NCBI GenBank assembly: GCA_011503125.2
Contig: WWBZ02000062.1
Coordinates: forward strand, 1,488,001 to 1,552,000
DNA: 64,000 nucleotides
Reading direction: 5' to 3'
DNA from: Botryosphaeria dothidea
Taxonomy: Eukaryota > Ascomycota > Dothideomycetes > Botryosphaeriales > Botryosphaeriaceae
Part shown: positions 12,865 through 23,789 of the stretch, piece by piece
Numbering within the stretch: position 1 is the first letter of the stretch
How the letters are laid out: every line of letters begins with the position of its first letter
Notes under the pieces: model-generated
What the model was told of the DNA's origin: nothing
Database searches by the model: none
Seen by the model: the letters and a program-made list of their open reading frames with translations, nothing else
Program-made: the position numbers and the translations under genes

Positions 12865-15103
12865 ATCCCACCCTACCTTTTGTCGATTAAACCCTGAGCG
12901 GCTGAGCGGGCGACGCTCCAGATCGATGGTCTGTGTACGGATGCCGTCCATCACCGTTGTACCGTTGCGCTGTGGGCTGCCGTCTCAGTTCGTGCTGCAC
13001 CGCGCAGACAAGACGCACATACCACTCCACCTAACCTCAAGGAGCAGTAGGAACTCTTCTCCGTATCTTTAGGGGACAACGACCTCAACTCCCCTAACTT
13101 CACCGCCGGGGAAGTGGGGAATGAGGCGATGCAGGTGAGGAACAAGTGCACTATCGGCTGATGATGCCGAGAGATGCAGACTACCTCGAGGCAACATTAA
13201 TGACGCGCGCAACGTATACGCATGATATGTCGGAGTCAGCGTGACCGCCACAAGTCCACCTTTTCTGCTCCCCCCGAAAAGAGCCCCTGATCTGAGCGTC
13301 AATGTCCAGCCTTCCTCTTGCCTAGAAAGGAACACCAAGTACATCTCATTCCAACGCGGCATTTTTTTGGGTCTCATCGGACTCGTCGGTCATTCGTCGA
13401 TCTTGCAGCAGAAACCGTTCAGTTTACTCGTCACGGAGAACAAGCCTGACTGCCCGCATCGATTCGAGAACCCACCGACCCACTGTCGATGAACCGCGTA
13501 TCGTGTTGAGTGGTTGGCGAAGGGGCGGCGCGGAAGCGGACGTTCGTCGTGTTCGCCTAACCCCCTTCTTTTTCGTCTCTCTCCTCCGTCGTCGATCCTC
13601 GTGTGTACAAGCGAGGGGCCACGACAAACATGGCAACAATACCTGCAACACCAAGAAGAGGGCAAGTAGGCCGTAAGAAAGAATGTCAGACTCCACCGGC
13701 GAGTACGCGTATGCGTCATCAATTTTCAGTCTTTCGGTCGGCGTCTCTACTGACGTCGTGTCTCTTGTATTCGCTTCTGCCGTTAGGTGCTCTCTCTTTC
13801 GGCCCCGTACCCGTGCCCTATCGGTACCTCATCCGAAGCTGAATCCATTGTCTCCTTGTCCGATAGTAGCACGCCTTTTTCTTGTCTATTGTTTGCCCAC
13901 GTACTTTTCTGCCTGCCTTACGCCAAACCACGCAAGTCGCCAACGTCATGCCACTCGTCGTCTCTCCGGACTCTCGCGGAGAAGGCCTCACCCGCCGCCT
14001 GATTTCTACTCTTGCCGTCCCTTATTCATTCACTCTGGTGACATTGCCAACCTCACGATATCCGGCACATCCCACTGGCTCCGCTCTTTTTCTCCAATAT
14101 CCGAGCCATGGGTACAAAGCGAGCGAGTAAGCAACGAAAAAGGTGGCCCAAACTGCCGCCGCCGCGCCGCAAGCGAGGAAGCATCGGTTTGACTGAACCC
14201 AACCCATACCCACCCCCATATTCCCTCAACCACGGACACGGGTTTAGGCTATCCCCTTCGTCCCTTACGTCCGCCCAATGCAAGATGCAAAGCAACGGCG
14301 CGTGCCCACAGAATCCAATTAACCCACACGCTCGCCTATCAACAAATCCCAATATCCGAAGGAGAGATCCAACAGACGAGAAAAAGTCCTATATCCCACG
14401 TGCTAAGCATATTACAAGAAAGAGAAGATCTCCACAACTACCGATAGCCCCGTCGTTACTATTCCAGGAAACCTTTCCGCCCAACGTTCGCTTGGTGGCC
14501 GTTTTTAATTTCACGAAGGTCCCACCCCCACCAAAGCTTTATGCTATACATAGAAATGAAAGAAAAGACATCCCAGGGCCAGGGCGTCATTAAGGCTTTT
14601 TGACTTATAGAGTTTATAGACGGCTATAGCCATTTGGTTTAGCGGCCAGGCGCGATTCGGATCAGCGTTCGCTTGTTTTTCTCTTTCGTATGCGTCCCGC
14701 TTTCCGCTTCGCTTAGCCGACGACGAACGAAAAGAAAAAAGGGGGCCGCTGCTCCTCTCTCTTGCTTGTCAATAATGATAGACATATTTCGATAGTCCTG
14801 TCAAAAGTATCGCGTAGCCAAAAAGAGATTTCTGCTCGAGTTTCAAACGGCCGTAAGAACACAGGGAGTTGACAATGTCCGGGGACGCGTTGTTGCTCAG
14901 CCTCCACACAGACATTCTCCAACCGGACGACCGTCCATCAATCAAAAACGTTCGTGAAGAAAAGCACCCAGCCGACTGCCCCGGGAGGAGCAGCCGGCTG
15001 GGTGATGCCATATCGTTCTTCTATTGTCAAACAAATGGGTATCTCCCCGCTAACGCCGTGTTATGCTGTCTGACGACTCCCTCCCCTCTCCCCCTCTGCC
15101 CGC

Positions 15104-16794
15104 CTACTCCTCCATCTGGACATCGTCCGTCTCGTCCACTTGGACGCCGGCGGACGACGGGGTCATCGACTGACGGTGAGCGATGAACTCATCCGTCAAA
15201 ATCTCGCCCGTGCCCGTCGGCTCGTCGTGAACGAGACGGACGACGTCCTCACCCCCCTTCTTCGACAACTTCCAGACACCCGGCTGGCCGCTGATCTTCT
15301 CGTGCAGCCCTGCAAGTTGATGTGTTAGTCGACAGCTCGGTGGGTTGAAGCAGGTCACTGTTACTTACACTTCAGAAGACCAGCCCAGGTCTGCTTGCAG
15401 ACCCTTGCATCCCAGGTGGTCGCCTCCTTGGGGATGTCCAGCGTGTAGAAGACGTCAAGCGGCATCATGAGCCTGTCCGTCTTGTAATCTCTCTTGCCAA
15501 CTACGACCCTCGGGCAGCCGATTAGGTATGATTGGGCCCAGTATTTAAGCTTGCGCCAATCGTAGTTGTGCAGCTTCCTATCCCGGGTGTCGGGACGGAT
15601 ATACGGTGGGATCCATTCGGTAGTCTTGAGTTCGATCCATTCGTGCCTTGTCTCGCCCTCGATCTTCTGATCCCAAACTGGCGCAACATGTCAGCGTCAA
15701 TGTGCTATTGGTTTAAAAGCGACCACGAAGGTAAGCTTACTGCAGTCGACTTCACCGCCAATGATCATGCTCGTCTCTCCGATGCTGGTCTTCACTACCG
15801 AGCAGTACTGCGGGTGGTTGTCCACGACCTTCTCGTCGCGGCCCTCAATCTCCTCGCGGGAGACGTTGTCCCAGATATCTGGGATGGTGTACAGGGTCTC
15901 AAACTTGAAGCCTAATTTGAAGATTAATACCATAGATCAGATGAGATCGGGACTGACCTTGTGCTCACCATAAAACTGGAGGTTCTTGTTGCTTTGATGT
16001 CCTTTCTTGTCGTTCTTCCTTGCTTTCAGCTTGGCCTGCTTGTCCTCCTCAATGAAGCTGCGACTAGTTAGTGAGGGGTCCACTCGTGGCTGGCTATGTG
16101 AGAGGAGCTTGTTGAGCCCATGCGAACATGAAATATACTCACATTGTGCCCTGTGGCGAAGTCAGTCAGCTGCTCAATGAGGTAGTGGACAAGGAAATCT
16201 CACGTCGAAGGAGGTCAATTTCATGACCCACTGGTCGCCATTGGAGTACGGAAGAGTCAGGAGCTATTTAGCGCCGTCAGTGCAAATGCTGGTGACACGA
16301 AATTCTGCTCGAAGTGAGTGCATACGTTGGTCATCATGCCGCGATAGCTGATGAAGTGAGCATCGAGCTTGGCCTGATTTTTCTTCTCCTTGTCCATGAT
16401 GGCAGTGAGCAGGCCATGAAGATGGTCGTCCTTGGAGTCATCACGTTGGCGGAAATCGTTCATGCCCTTGGACAGGTCGATGAATTTCTCGCTACCACGA
16501 GGGCTGGGGCTGAAATAGTAGGCGAGAGAGCGGGAATCAAGGTGAAGATTCAAATTCTCATCGTAAGAGAAGCAAGCGATCTCCTTCAGGGCGCAAGAAA
16601 GATGAGAGTCAGCATGGCATCACATGTCGGGGTTGTCCAGATATTCTTACCTCCGGCGCCTTCAGCATGCTGGGCATGTCCATGAAGTTATTTCTGTGAG
16701 CTTGACGGCTTGCGGTGAATATCTGCTCCTGAGGATTGTTCTGCATGGCTCCGCCGTTGGGGACACTTGCGTTCGAAGGTTGAGCTTGCATCAT
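15104..16794 (-). CDS. RAI1: RAI1/DXO-family decapping nuclease
   Basis: Rai1 partners the 5'-3' exonuclease Rat1 in the nucleus and removes incomplete or non-canonical RNA caps, supporting RNA quality control and rRNA processing. Eight exons: 16794-16651, 16583-16326, 16263-16204, 16150-16143, 16057-15969, 15911-15741, 15677-15369 and 15309-15104. Their sum closes exactly at 414 aa. Seen: an N-terminal part with LAYYFSP and YRGMMTN, then GGEVDC at about residue 238 and IWDQK...WIELKT shortly after. The acidic and lysine residues of these motifs are the family's metal-binding catalytic residues. Exon 4 is only 8 nt (GGCACAAT) but restores FDGTIFIEED across the joins. The tail is acidic and ends in MEE. 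The gene is divergent from the small gene at 17196. Confidence 0.93.
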
Positions 16795-17195
16795 GGCGCG
16801 TGGTGTTCGTTGGTGGATGCGGAACAGTCGCGTGGAGAGGAAGCTCGCGAATCGGCGCGCGGTGGATGGTGGACAACGGGACCCTGGAGTTTGTCGCGCG
16901 ACGTCATGCACAAAAGCGCCGAAAATAGTGCCGGAAGACGCGCCGCCCGCCGCCCCGCATGTAAACATCTGGTTGCCATGCGCGAGCCGCAGCCATTTCC
17001 TTTGCCGCACGCATCTTTTGCGCCCATAATGCTCGCCGCCCACGCCCGTTCGTAGCAGCGCAGATCTTCCGTCGATCTGCTTGGCCAACATCGCTCCCGC
17101 GCGCTCCGAATCCGCCTCAGATATTCATTCGACGGCGCCGCACAGCCATCAACAGCTCTCCTCGCTGCACCTCTTCCTCATCTCTAGCCGCTACT
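16795..17195. promoter_or_regulatory. Divergent promoter, RAI1 / 17196 gene
   Basis: 401 bp between two opposed start codons, so it must hold both 5' UTRs and promoters. GC-rich in its middle; no clear TATA element. No separate gene is seen. Confidence 0.6.
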
Positions 17196-17731
17196 ATGTC
17201 CACCCGCCCCCAGCCGCCGCACCGCACGACCACGGCCTCGGGCATGCGCCGTAACCTCTTTTCGAGCAACCTCTCGCGCCGCCCGACCGGCCCTTCGTCG
17301 ACCTCAGCCACATCCGCCACCACGCTCCAGCTCGCCGACGAGCACGCCGAGGACCGGGACATTGTCGCGCGCGATGAGGAGGGCAACTACCGTCTCGAGA
17401 TGCCCAACGTCGGTCCGCTGCCGCGAGATGATGCGAGGGAGGAGAGAGGTATGTAGTGTTTATCTGGCGAATTTTGTGACCGGGAATATTTTGCTGATAG
17501 GATGCAGAGGTTGAGAGCCGCTTGATCGAGACGTATCGCAAGCACCAACAGCACATCGAACCGAACGGTAAGCACCATGCTGGATCCCGGGACAAAGCAG
17601 AAAGCGCGCCCTCGGTTCTAACGGATAGCTCAGAGCTCAAGGCTACGCTGCAGGCCAGCCTCCAGGCGAAGGCCGAGTCGCTGGATGAAGACAAGTGGAT
17701 GTTCGAAGGAGATGATCCCCTGCCGTCTTAA
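17196..17731 (+). CDS. Small conserved-looking hypothetical protein, 136 aa
   Basis: I do not recognise the family. Three exons, 17196-17448, 17508-17567 and 17634-17731, join in phase. The product has a basic, Ser/Thr-rich N-terminus (MRRNLFSSNLSRR), then EGNYRLEMPNVGPLPRDD, a helical stretch (VESRLIETYRKHQQHIEPN) and an acidic C-terminus ending DEDKWMFEGDDPLPS. No signal peptide or membrane segment is seen. The second intron is 66 nt, has no stop in frame and could be retained, adding 22 residues; its GTAAGC donor, CTAAC branch point and CAG acceptor argue it is a real intron. The gene is divergent from RAI1 and convergent with GET4. Splicing and the small helical/acidic architecture suggest a genuine nuclear or cytosolic protein, but no function can be assigned. 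Confidence 0.75.
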
Positions 17732-17775
17732 ATCACAAGTCCCTCAGGAATCACAAGTCTTTCAGGTATCACGAG
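17731..17775. repeat. 18-bp direct repeat after the stop codon
   Basis: AATCACAAGTCCCTCAGG (17731-17748) is followed at once by AATCACAAGTCTTTCAGG (17749-17766) and by a partial third copy. It lies in the probable 3' UTR of the 17196 gene. Function unknown. Confidence 0.85.
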
Positions 17776-17910
17776 CCGAATCTGGCCTGCATGGTGTTCA
17801 AGGCGCACGAGGTCTGACGGAAGGGATGGGAAATACCCGCGGCTCTCAGTAGGAGTCATCAGGTCATGATCATGATATTACTACTTCTTTTTTTTACACC
17901 TCCATGCTAT

Positions 17911-19068
17911 TTAGTCCAATCCTGGCGCCGGTGCGGGCGCCTCGACCCGTCTCGACTTCGGCTTTTGACCCGCACCGCCGCCGCCACCCATGAACATACT
18001 GCTCATCATGTCCATGAGCGGGTTGCTCTGACTAGGAATCCTGATGCCGAAGTACATCTCGCCGATCTGATCCAGCGCGTCATTCCAGCCAGGCACCTGG
18101 TCCAAATGCGTCTTGTAGTGGCTCTTGAGCATCCTGAAGAGATCTGCGCTACCACGCGTCACGGCGAGCAACAGCAGTCCGAGGAAGTTGAGAAGAGGCA
18201 ACGAAGGATATATGCGGAGATCGAGGCTCGAGCTGCTGACTTCTTGTACGCCGAGCGAGGTGTTCGCCTGGGAAAGGCGAGTTGTGAATTGGAGGAAGCA
18301 TTGGTTCGCGGCCCGCACGTTGCCGGCGATGAGGTAGGGGAGGACTGCGCGCGCAACGTAGAGAGGGGCAGTGTGCGAGTCGTCTTCGCTGTACCATTCG
18401 TACTCGAGCTTGACGAGGTGTTGGGGCGAGTCGCGCGTGCCGAGGATAAGGTGTCGTTCCGCGTCGTAGGCATCACCGTCTGCAAGCCATGATTAGTATC
18501 CGCTGCGCCAGACTGTCATAAATACGCTTACCCTCCGCGAGCACCGTTCCCGCCACATGGTGCAGCTCCGGATCTCCAGCAGGGAATTCTCCAAACTTGG
18601 CCGACCATCTGCAAAACATATCATCAGCTCACACCTCCCACCAAACAATATTTCCAGCGCAATCTTACCCGATCATCTCCCCGATAAACCTCTTCTTCGT
18701 CGGCTCATCCGGTGGGAAGCTCCTCAGTAGGCCTAGCAGCTTCGCCTTCGCGCCGGCATCCGGCTTCGTCTCGGCCTTGCTGTAAACGTCGAGCAGGAAG
18801 AGGCACAGGTCGCCGCCGCTGCCACCCTGGCCCGCCTGCAGTAGCAGCTGCGCGCCCGACGCGAGGATGTCGATGGCCGCCTCCCAGTTGGACTGCTTGA
18901 CGTAGCGCGTGCCGATGACGCGCAGCTGCTGGTGCGCCTCGTAGAATTGGCCTTCGGCGATCCTGTTTGCGGGTGGCGGGCGGTTAGCGGCGGTTTCGAC
19001 GGAGGGCGTTGCGGGGAAATTCACTTTTCTTGCTGGCGCGCTATCGTCTTCTGGATTTTGGACGTCAT
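17911..19068 (-). CDS. GET4: Get4, tail-anchored protein targeting factor
   Basis: Get4 (TRC35 in animals) forms a cytosolic complex with Get5 that passes tail-anchored membrane proteins from Sgt2 to the Get3 ATPase. Four exons: 19068-19025, 18962-18669, 18608-18532 and 18479-17911, giving 327 aa in frame. The protein is an all-helical alpha-solenoid: an N-terminal repeat region (EGQFYEAHQQLRVIGTRY, then WEAAIDILASGAQLLL), a middle PDEPTKKRFIGEMIGWSAKF, and a C-terminus with the conserved YFGIRIP...NPLMDMMSSMF, followed by a Gly-rich and Pro-rich tail. The first exon codes for only 14 residues. It is convergent with the 17196 gene; stops are about 180 bp apart. Confidence 0.93.
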
Positions 19069-20089
19069 GATGGGCGGCGGCGTGGGAGGGAGGGAGGTGG
19101 TGTGTGGTGTGCGGAGGTGGAGTGTTTGGTTGCTGGTGAGCTGGCGGCGGACTTGAGAACCGGAATCATGATGCACCCCTCCATCACGCATGGTCCGTGC
19201 CCCTGCCGCAAGTATATGTGTAGAACTGAATTGTACGTTGCATATCTGATCAATGAGTCTTGTGACTGTGGATGATATCTTGGCTGAAAGTGGAATCAGA
19301 ACGTGAGAACTACGGTGAGCGACCGCCCAAACGTTTGAACAGTATTTTGCGAAGCCTATCAGGTGAAGCATTTATGAGATGTCTATAAATGTGATTCTGA
19401 TCGTATCGCGCGTAGGTTCAGCGAGGTCTAGCTTCCAAAATCTATAAAGGAAAATAGTACGCAGAGCAACTACTGGCTGCCCTATGGAGTTTCGTCGGTT
19501 GTTGCAAGAAGGAACTCATCTTTTGCGATGATCAAGTTCTCGCATTTAGTTGTCTGAAACGACTAACAAATACGATATACCGCCTTCCATGTACTGGCTC
19601 AACCAATCGGCGGATGATTGTTGCGAGATGACGCAGTGGTTCCGTAAATTATGGCGCCCACACCGAGTTCAGACTTTTCCTAGACGCGACGGTATGTCCG
19701 ACACAGAAAGAGTACATGTTCCCTCTCCACAATTTTTCACAAGCCGTAACTTCTCACTGTTAGAACTCACGCGGTCCTTCCAGATCTGCACCCCTGAAAT
19801 TCCGTCGGGAGGAACACCGCCCTCTTTCTCAACGTTTCCGCGTCCCTCCAAACTTATTTAACTTGTGCTGGGCGCCCAGTTTGTACTGAGACGACAAGTC
19901 ATTCGCAAAGGACCACTTTAAGATTGTCCCTCAGCTGCCAGACCAAAGAGTAACTAATGATCCACATGCAGCAAGCGACGACACACCCTGACATCGTCTC
20001 AGTTCGCAGGTGGCCAAGTAGCTGTTCACGTGCTGAAGAATGGAATAGTACATAGTCCCAGCAGGCCTCAACATTATTAGACCCTGAAA
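19069..20089. other. Intergenic, GET4 promoter side
   Basis: It contains the GET4 promoter and 5' UTR near 19069-19200. The rest has short open frames only and no recognisable gene or repeat. Confidence 0.6.
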
Positions 20090-20173
20090 GCGATCATGGT
20101 GTAGGGGTAACATTGAAGCTTCCCATCGTTTGAGGATATGCTTCAGCTCCGAGTTCGAGTCTCGGTGGTCGCA
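20090..20173 (+). tRNA. tRNA-Gly (CCC anticodon) with an intron
   Basis: The cloverleaf can be folded by eye. Acceptor stem GCGATCA pairs with TGGTCGC (one G-T pair), with discriminator A. D arm is GTG TAGGGGTAA CAT. Anticodon stem GAAGC pairs with GCTTC. The loop starts TT-CCC-A, so the anticodon is CCC. T arm is CCGAG-TTCGAGT-CTCGG. The space between the anticodon stem halves is 20 nt, implying an intron of about 13 nt after position 37 (about 20126-20138), the standard place. A-box and B-box promoters are internal, and a T-run follows at once. Confidence 0.93.
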
Positions 20174-20177
20174 ATTG

Positions 20178-20183
20178 TTTTTT
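20178..20183 (+). terminator. Pol III terminator of tRNA-Gly
   Basis: Six T on the coding strand, starting 5 nt after the tRNA 3' end, with a second run of four T just beyond. This is the usual RNA polymerase III stop. Confidence 0.85.
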
Positions 20184-21606
20184 GTTTTGTCTATCCTGTT
20201 GTAGAGAAGTAAAAGGCTGAACAGGATTGGAGTTTCCCGTTGACGCTGGTTGGTCCTTGCCCTTCAATGAAAGAGCGTGATGGCGTAACACCTCAAATCA
20301 TATATGATCATGCACCGGAGTTACTCAGAAGAAGTTCTTTTGCTTTTGTGTAGCTCAAACTGATGGGAAAATACATATCTGTCTTCTTTGTTGCGAAGGG
20401 CTGCGTGCGGGGAAGCTCGGAGCTTGGAGTGGGGATTTCTCTATTTGGCTTAGTCGGATCGCAGCACCCGGACGAACATGGTAGCAAGGGAAGATTCGTC
20501 GCTATAGACAAGCCTCGGGTGAGATCAAGGCTGTAATGGGAAGTCGAGGCATTCGTACAGAGACCTTCATCAGCAGTAGCACAGTACTCTTGCGTCCGAA
20601 AGATTGCTTCCACTTCTCATGAGGCTCTACTTACTGAAAGTGCGAAAGCCATGGTAGGGGCGCAAGCTTGCCAAGTATACGGCAAAATTAATAACAGCAG
20701 TGGGCAGCCTATGAAAGAATGGCAAATCTCGAGAAGATTCATATGTGAAGAATGCTGCTGTCACCGGCGTAAGGAAGCATCACTTATTGTCGGCTGCAGT
20801 GCCCCCCTCCGCATCTACAAGTAAAAAGTCCTCCGGAGACAGCTGCATATACGAAACATGCAACCCGGTCGTATGACAAGTGGAGGCTTCTAGAAAGTAG
20901 TAAAGCGGCAAAGGGAGGCAACCGACAAGCGAGCAATGGACGAACGAGGAAAAGGTTGTTTCAATGGCAATGAGCCGCACTCGGCCGAGAGGGCCAGTGT
21001 TTTAAGCCGCAGCGCAACCCGCATTGCATATTTGAACATACGCTATAATATACTAAGGCGTACAGACTAAGCTCAGTTACATCGAAGAGCCATCGTTTCA
21101 CCAATCGTGGCGCGCTGAGATGGCGATGTCCACTTGTTGATCTTCCTTACACGGAAGTTCTTTCCCCAAACGTCGCCAGAGGGAAAGTTACCAACTCACG
21201 CCTGTCACCACACTACAGCTCCCATCGCCCTTGCTATTTCCCTTCGTATTCGCGATTGCTTCGCCTAGGTACAGACGGCCAATTGCTATTTCCGTATCAC
21301 GGCCTGCAGTGAATCGCCGAAGAAGGGAGCTCAAACGGCTTTGCCTGAATCCAGCCTCCACGAGCCCCTGTCCACGGTGTCGTATCCCATCGTCCCAGGC
21401 TGGCTCTACGGGATGGATGCAGCTATTCCAATACAACACGCATGGGTGGCATTGTGCTCACACCATGCAAAAGAGAAGAAAAAAGCGACTACAAAAAACC
21501 TCTTTTCACCACACTCAACATCAGCCAGCAGCTCCTTCGTTTGCTCACAACACATTCGGTAAGTCAATCGTTTCAGAGCTCGAAACTCAATCTCTTACCC
21601 TGCAAA
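20184..21606. other. Intergenic, tRNA-Gly to secreted-protein gene
   Basis: No supportable gene. The last 150 bases before 21607 look like a fungal promoter and leader: a purine-rich stretch near 21470-21500, then C/T/A-rich DNA. Confidence 0.6.
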
Positions 21607-22224
21607 ATGCGCATCGCAACGATCCTCGCCGCCTGCTCCACCGCCGTTCTGGCTCAGAGCACGGCCGAGCAGTACCCCTACGGCTACTGGGACGTCAACG
21701 TGACCAGCGCCTGCACCGACGGCTGCGTGGGCTACCTCAAGAACTTCACCATTGTCTTCCACGACGACAACCGCATCGTCAGCGACGAGCAGAAGGAGTA
21801 CCACTGCTACTCGTCCTGGGCGGCGGACACGCTCGTCGAGACCAAGAAATGCGACAACCAGTACCTCGACTTCGCGCTTGCGGACAAGACCATCTGGACT
21901 CAGACCTGTACGTGGCTTCTTCCATCTTGCTCCTCCCTCTTCTCTCTATCGCGTTTATTCCTTTCTTTTTCACGGGTTTCTTGAAGAGGTGTTTCAAAAT
22001 TTGCACGGGGGGTTTGTCTGAATGCCTGCTGACTTGAGACAAAAAAAAGAAAAGATCTCGAAATCTTCCAGCACTTCTACTGGGGAGGTAGGGGAGAGCC
22101 TTATCCTGCGGTCACGGTCCGGGGCGGTGTGAACTTGTGGAACTCCATAACATGCAGTGAGACTCGTATAAACGACTGCGAGGGGAGCTTCAGACTCAAT
22201 GCGTCGACCCTCCTCTATTCATAA
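21607..22224 (+). CDS. Small secreted cysteine-containing protein (effector-like)
   Basis: Two exons, 21607-21907 and 22055-22224, give a 156-aa protein. The intron has donor GTACGT, a CTGAC branch point and an AAAAG acceptor; the second exon then reads YLEIFQHFYWGGRGEPYPAV to a stop. Residues 1-16 form a signal peptide (MRIATILAACSTAVLA). The mature part has six cysteines (36, 40, 67, 82, 134, 142), enough for three disulfides, and three N-glycosylation sequons (N31, N46, N149). It is rich in aromatic residues and has no membrane segment. I do not recognise a family; it is probably secreted and extracellular. Such proteins are often lineage-specific and include candidate effectors, but nothing here proves a role in infection. 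No toxin motif is seen. It stands alone between long non-coding stretches. Confidence 0.8.
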
Positions 22225-23789
22225 ACTCATCTACATGGTTAAGACATTGAGGAAGGAATCCTGGGTCTGGCGCGAGTATGGCTTTCTCTGATCGTGGAAC
22301 TGTTTCCAGTGTTAATAGCTTATTGCCGTGGAAAATCAACGGCCCATATGTACGTAATAAAACAAAGGATGCATAATAGTCTCTCATAATTGTGGCTGGG
22401 AGGCAAAAGGGAGGGAATTGCCACGTATGGGCAGCGTGTTGGAGCTCTGCATGTTCTGATACAATATTCGAAGTCTACTCCACGGGTCGTTGCCAAGCTC
22501 GTGCAGATACGAGGTGCTCGAGTAAACACTCATCGCTCATTGGATCAACTCTTGGGACTGTCACGAGGATCTTTGGTGATCAGAGAAATCCGCTAAGGCC
22601 AGGAATGGCAAGATGATCTGCACCAGATGAGCGCTCGGATGGAGCAAATGAGACAAACGCTGTTCGAAGACTAGATGAAACATGAAGCGGCTGATTCATG
22701 TGAACATACCTTCTCTCAGCGGTGATGCTGATCTTCTAAGCAAGGTCCGGAATGTACTTCTTCGGAAAAAAAAAAAAAATCAGAGGCTCTTGACCCAGTA
22801 GACGGAGCTGGTAAAATGTGTAATTTCTTCATCCTGATCCAGTTTGATCAACAGAGTCGTGGTGTAGGTAGCTTATCCGAGCGCTTCCGTTAGAGATTGG
22901 AGCTGCCGCTTAGCGCAGGGTAGAAGTTTTAGTCGATAGAGCAATGGAGATTACTACCGCACTTCAAGTCCGCAGCAGATTTCATCAAGAGGGTATTTTT
23001 CTCGCTTGCAAAAGACCCGGATGCTCTATCAAAGAGACACCGTGGCCATGAGGAAGAAAAGCAATCTTGGAGGGGCATCATGACGTGGGATGGAGTACGG
23101 CGTGGAATTGGCTACTAAAGGACCCCTCTGGTTGTAGTGTGCAGGTCGAAATCGGAAAGTCCGGGTATTACGGTGGTCGGAGGATGGTATCCGAGGAAAC
23201 CGTTGGGCTGAGGCGTGATGCGGAAGCTTTTCAGGGCTGGGCAGTACCGTTGCCAAGTCCAGATGAAGCAGGTAGATCACCAAAAGCAACAACACATCCA
23301 GCCGTCTCGGACCAATCGCGTTCTTTCCGTACTCGCACGAACGCTAAGAGGGGAGTTCCTGAAACCTAGGTTGATGCAGTTATACTCAAAGTGCCACACC
23401 TTCCTGCGACAACCTCGGAACAGGTTGCCCTACGCCAATCGGAACTTTTAAGATATGTCACATTCTAATTAGCACTTGATCTGTGAATTACTCCGAACTT
23501 TTTCGCCGAGCTCATCAGATATTATCTACAATCTCCAACTCCATAAGGTAGACGGAAAGATGAGAAAAAGGCTATGTAAGGCGTGCTGTACATTACACTC
23601 CAGGCCGTTCTATTATATTTTAAAGTAGCTTTGTACGGATATATGATGAACTCCGCTGGTAAAGGACGAAAACCAAAGGGGGGTAACTGTCATGTCGGTC
23701 ATCAGATAGCAACACAGCGGACCGAGATAGGAAAACAGAGAAAACCAAAACCAACCACCCATACAAACAAGCCCAGTTCACTGCCCTCC
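22225..23789. other. Intergenic
   Basis: No supportable gene. Contains an A14 tract (22766-22779). Open frames are under 110 codons and without motifs. Confidence 0.6.
22766..22779. repeat. Poly-A tract (14 A)
   Basis: Uninterrupted run of 14 A in gene-free DNA. No target-site duplication or flanking element that would mark a retroposed copy was noticed. Confidence 0.85.

Larger units (their letters stand above)
7038..15103. other. 8 kb gene-free region upstream of STE12
   Basis: GC-rich and locally CT-rich DNA. The open frames reach about 300 codons, but they are arginine/proline/alanine-rich, overlap on both strands and match no family, as expected of stop-poor GC-rich DNA. The STE12 promoter and 5' UTR must lie at its left end. 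It contains a short CGG run (11841-11855), a CAC/CAT-rich stretch near 8466-8492, a two-block inverted repeat (12726-12864), and CT-rich leader-like DNA at about 13500-14000. A long non-coding RNA or upstream ORFs are possible but not shown. Confidence 0.6.
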
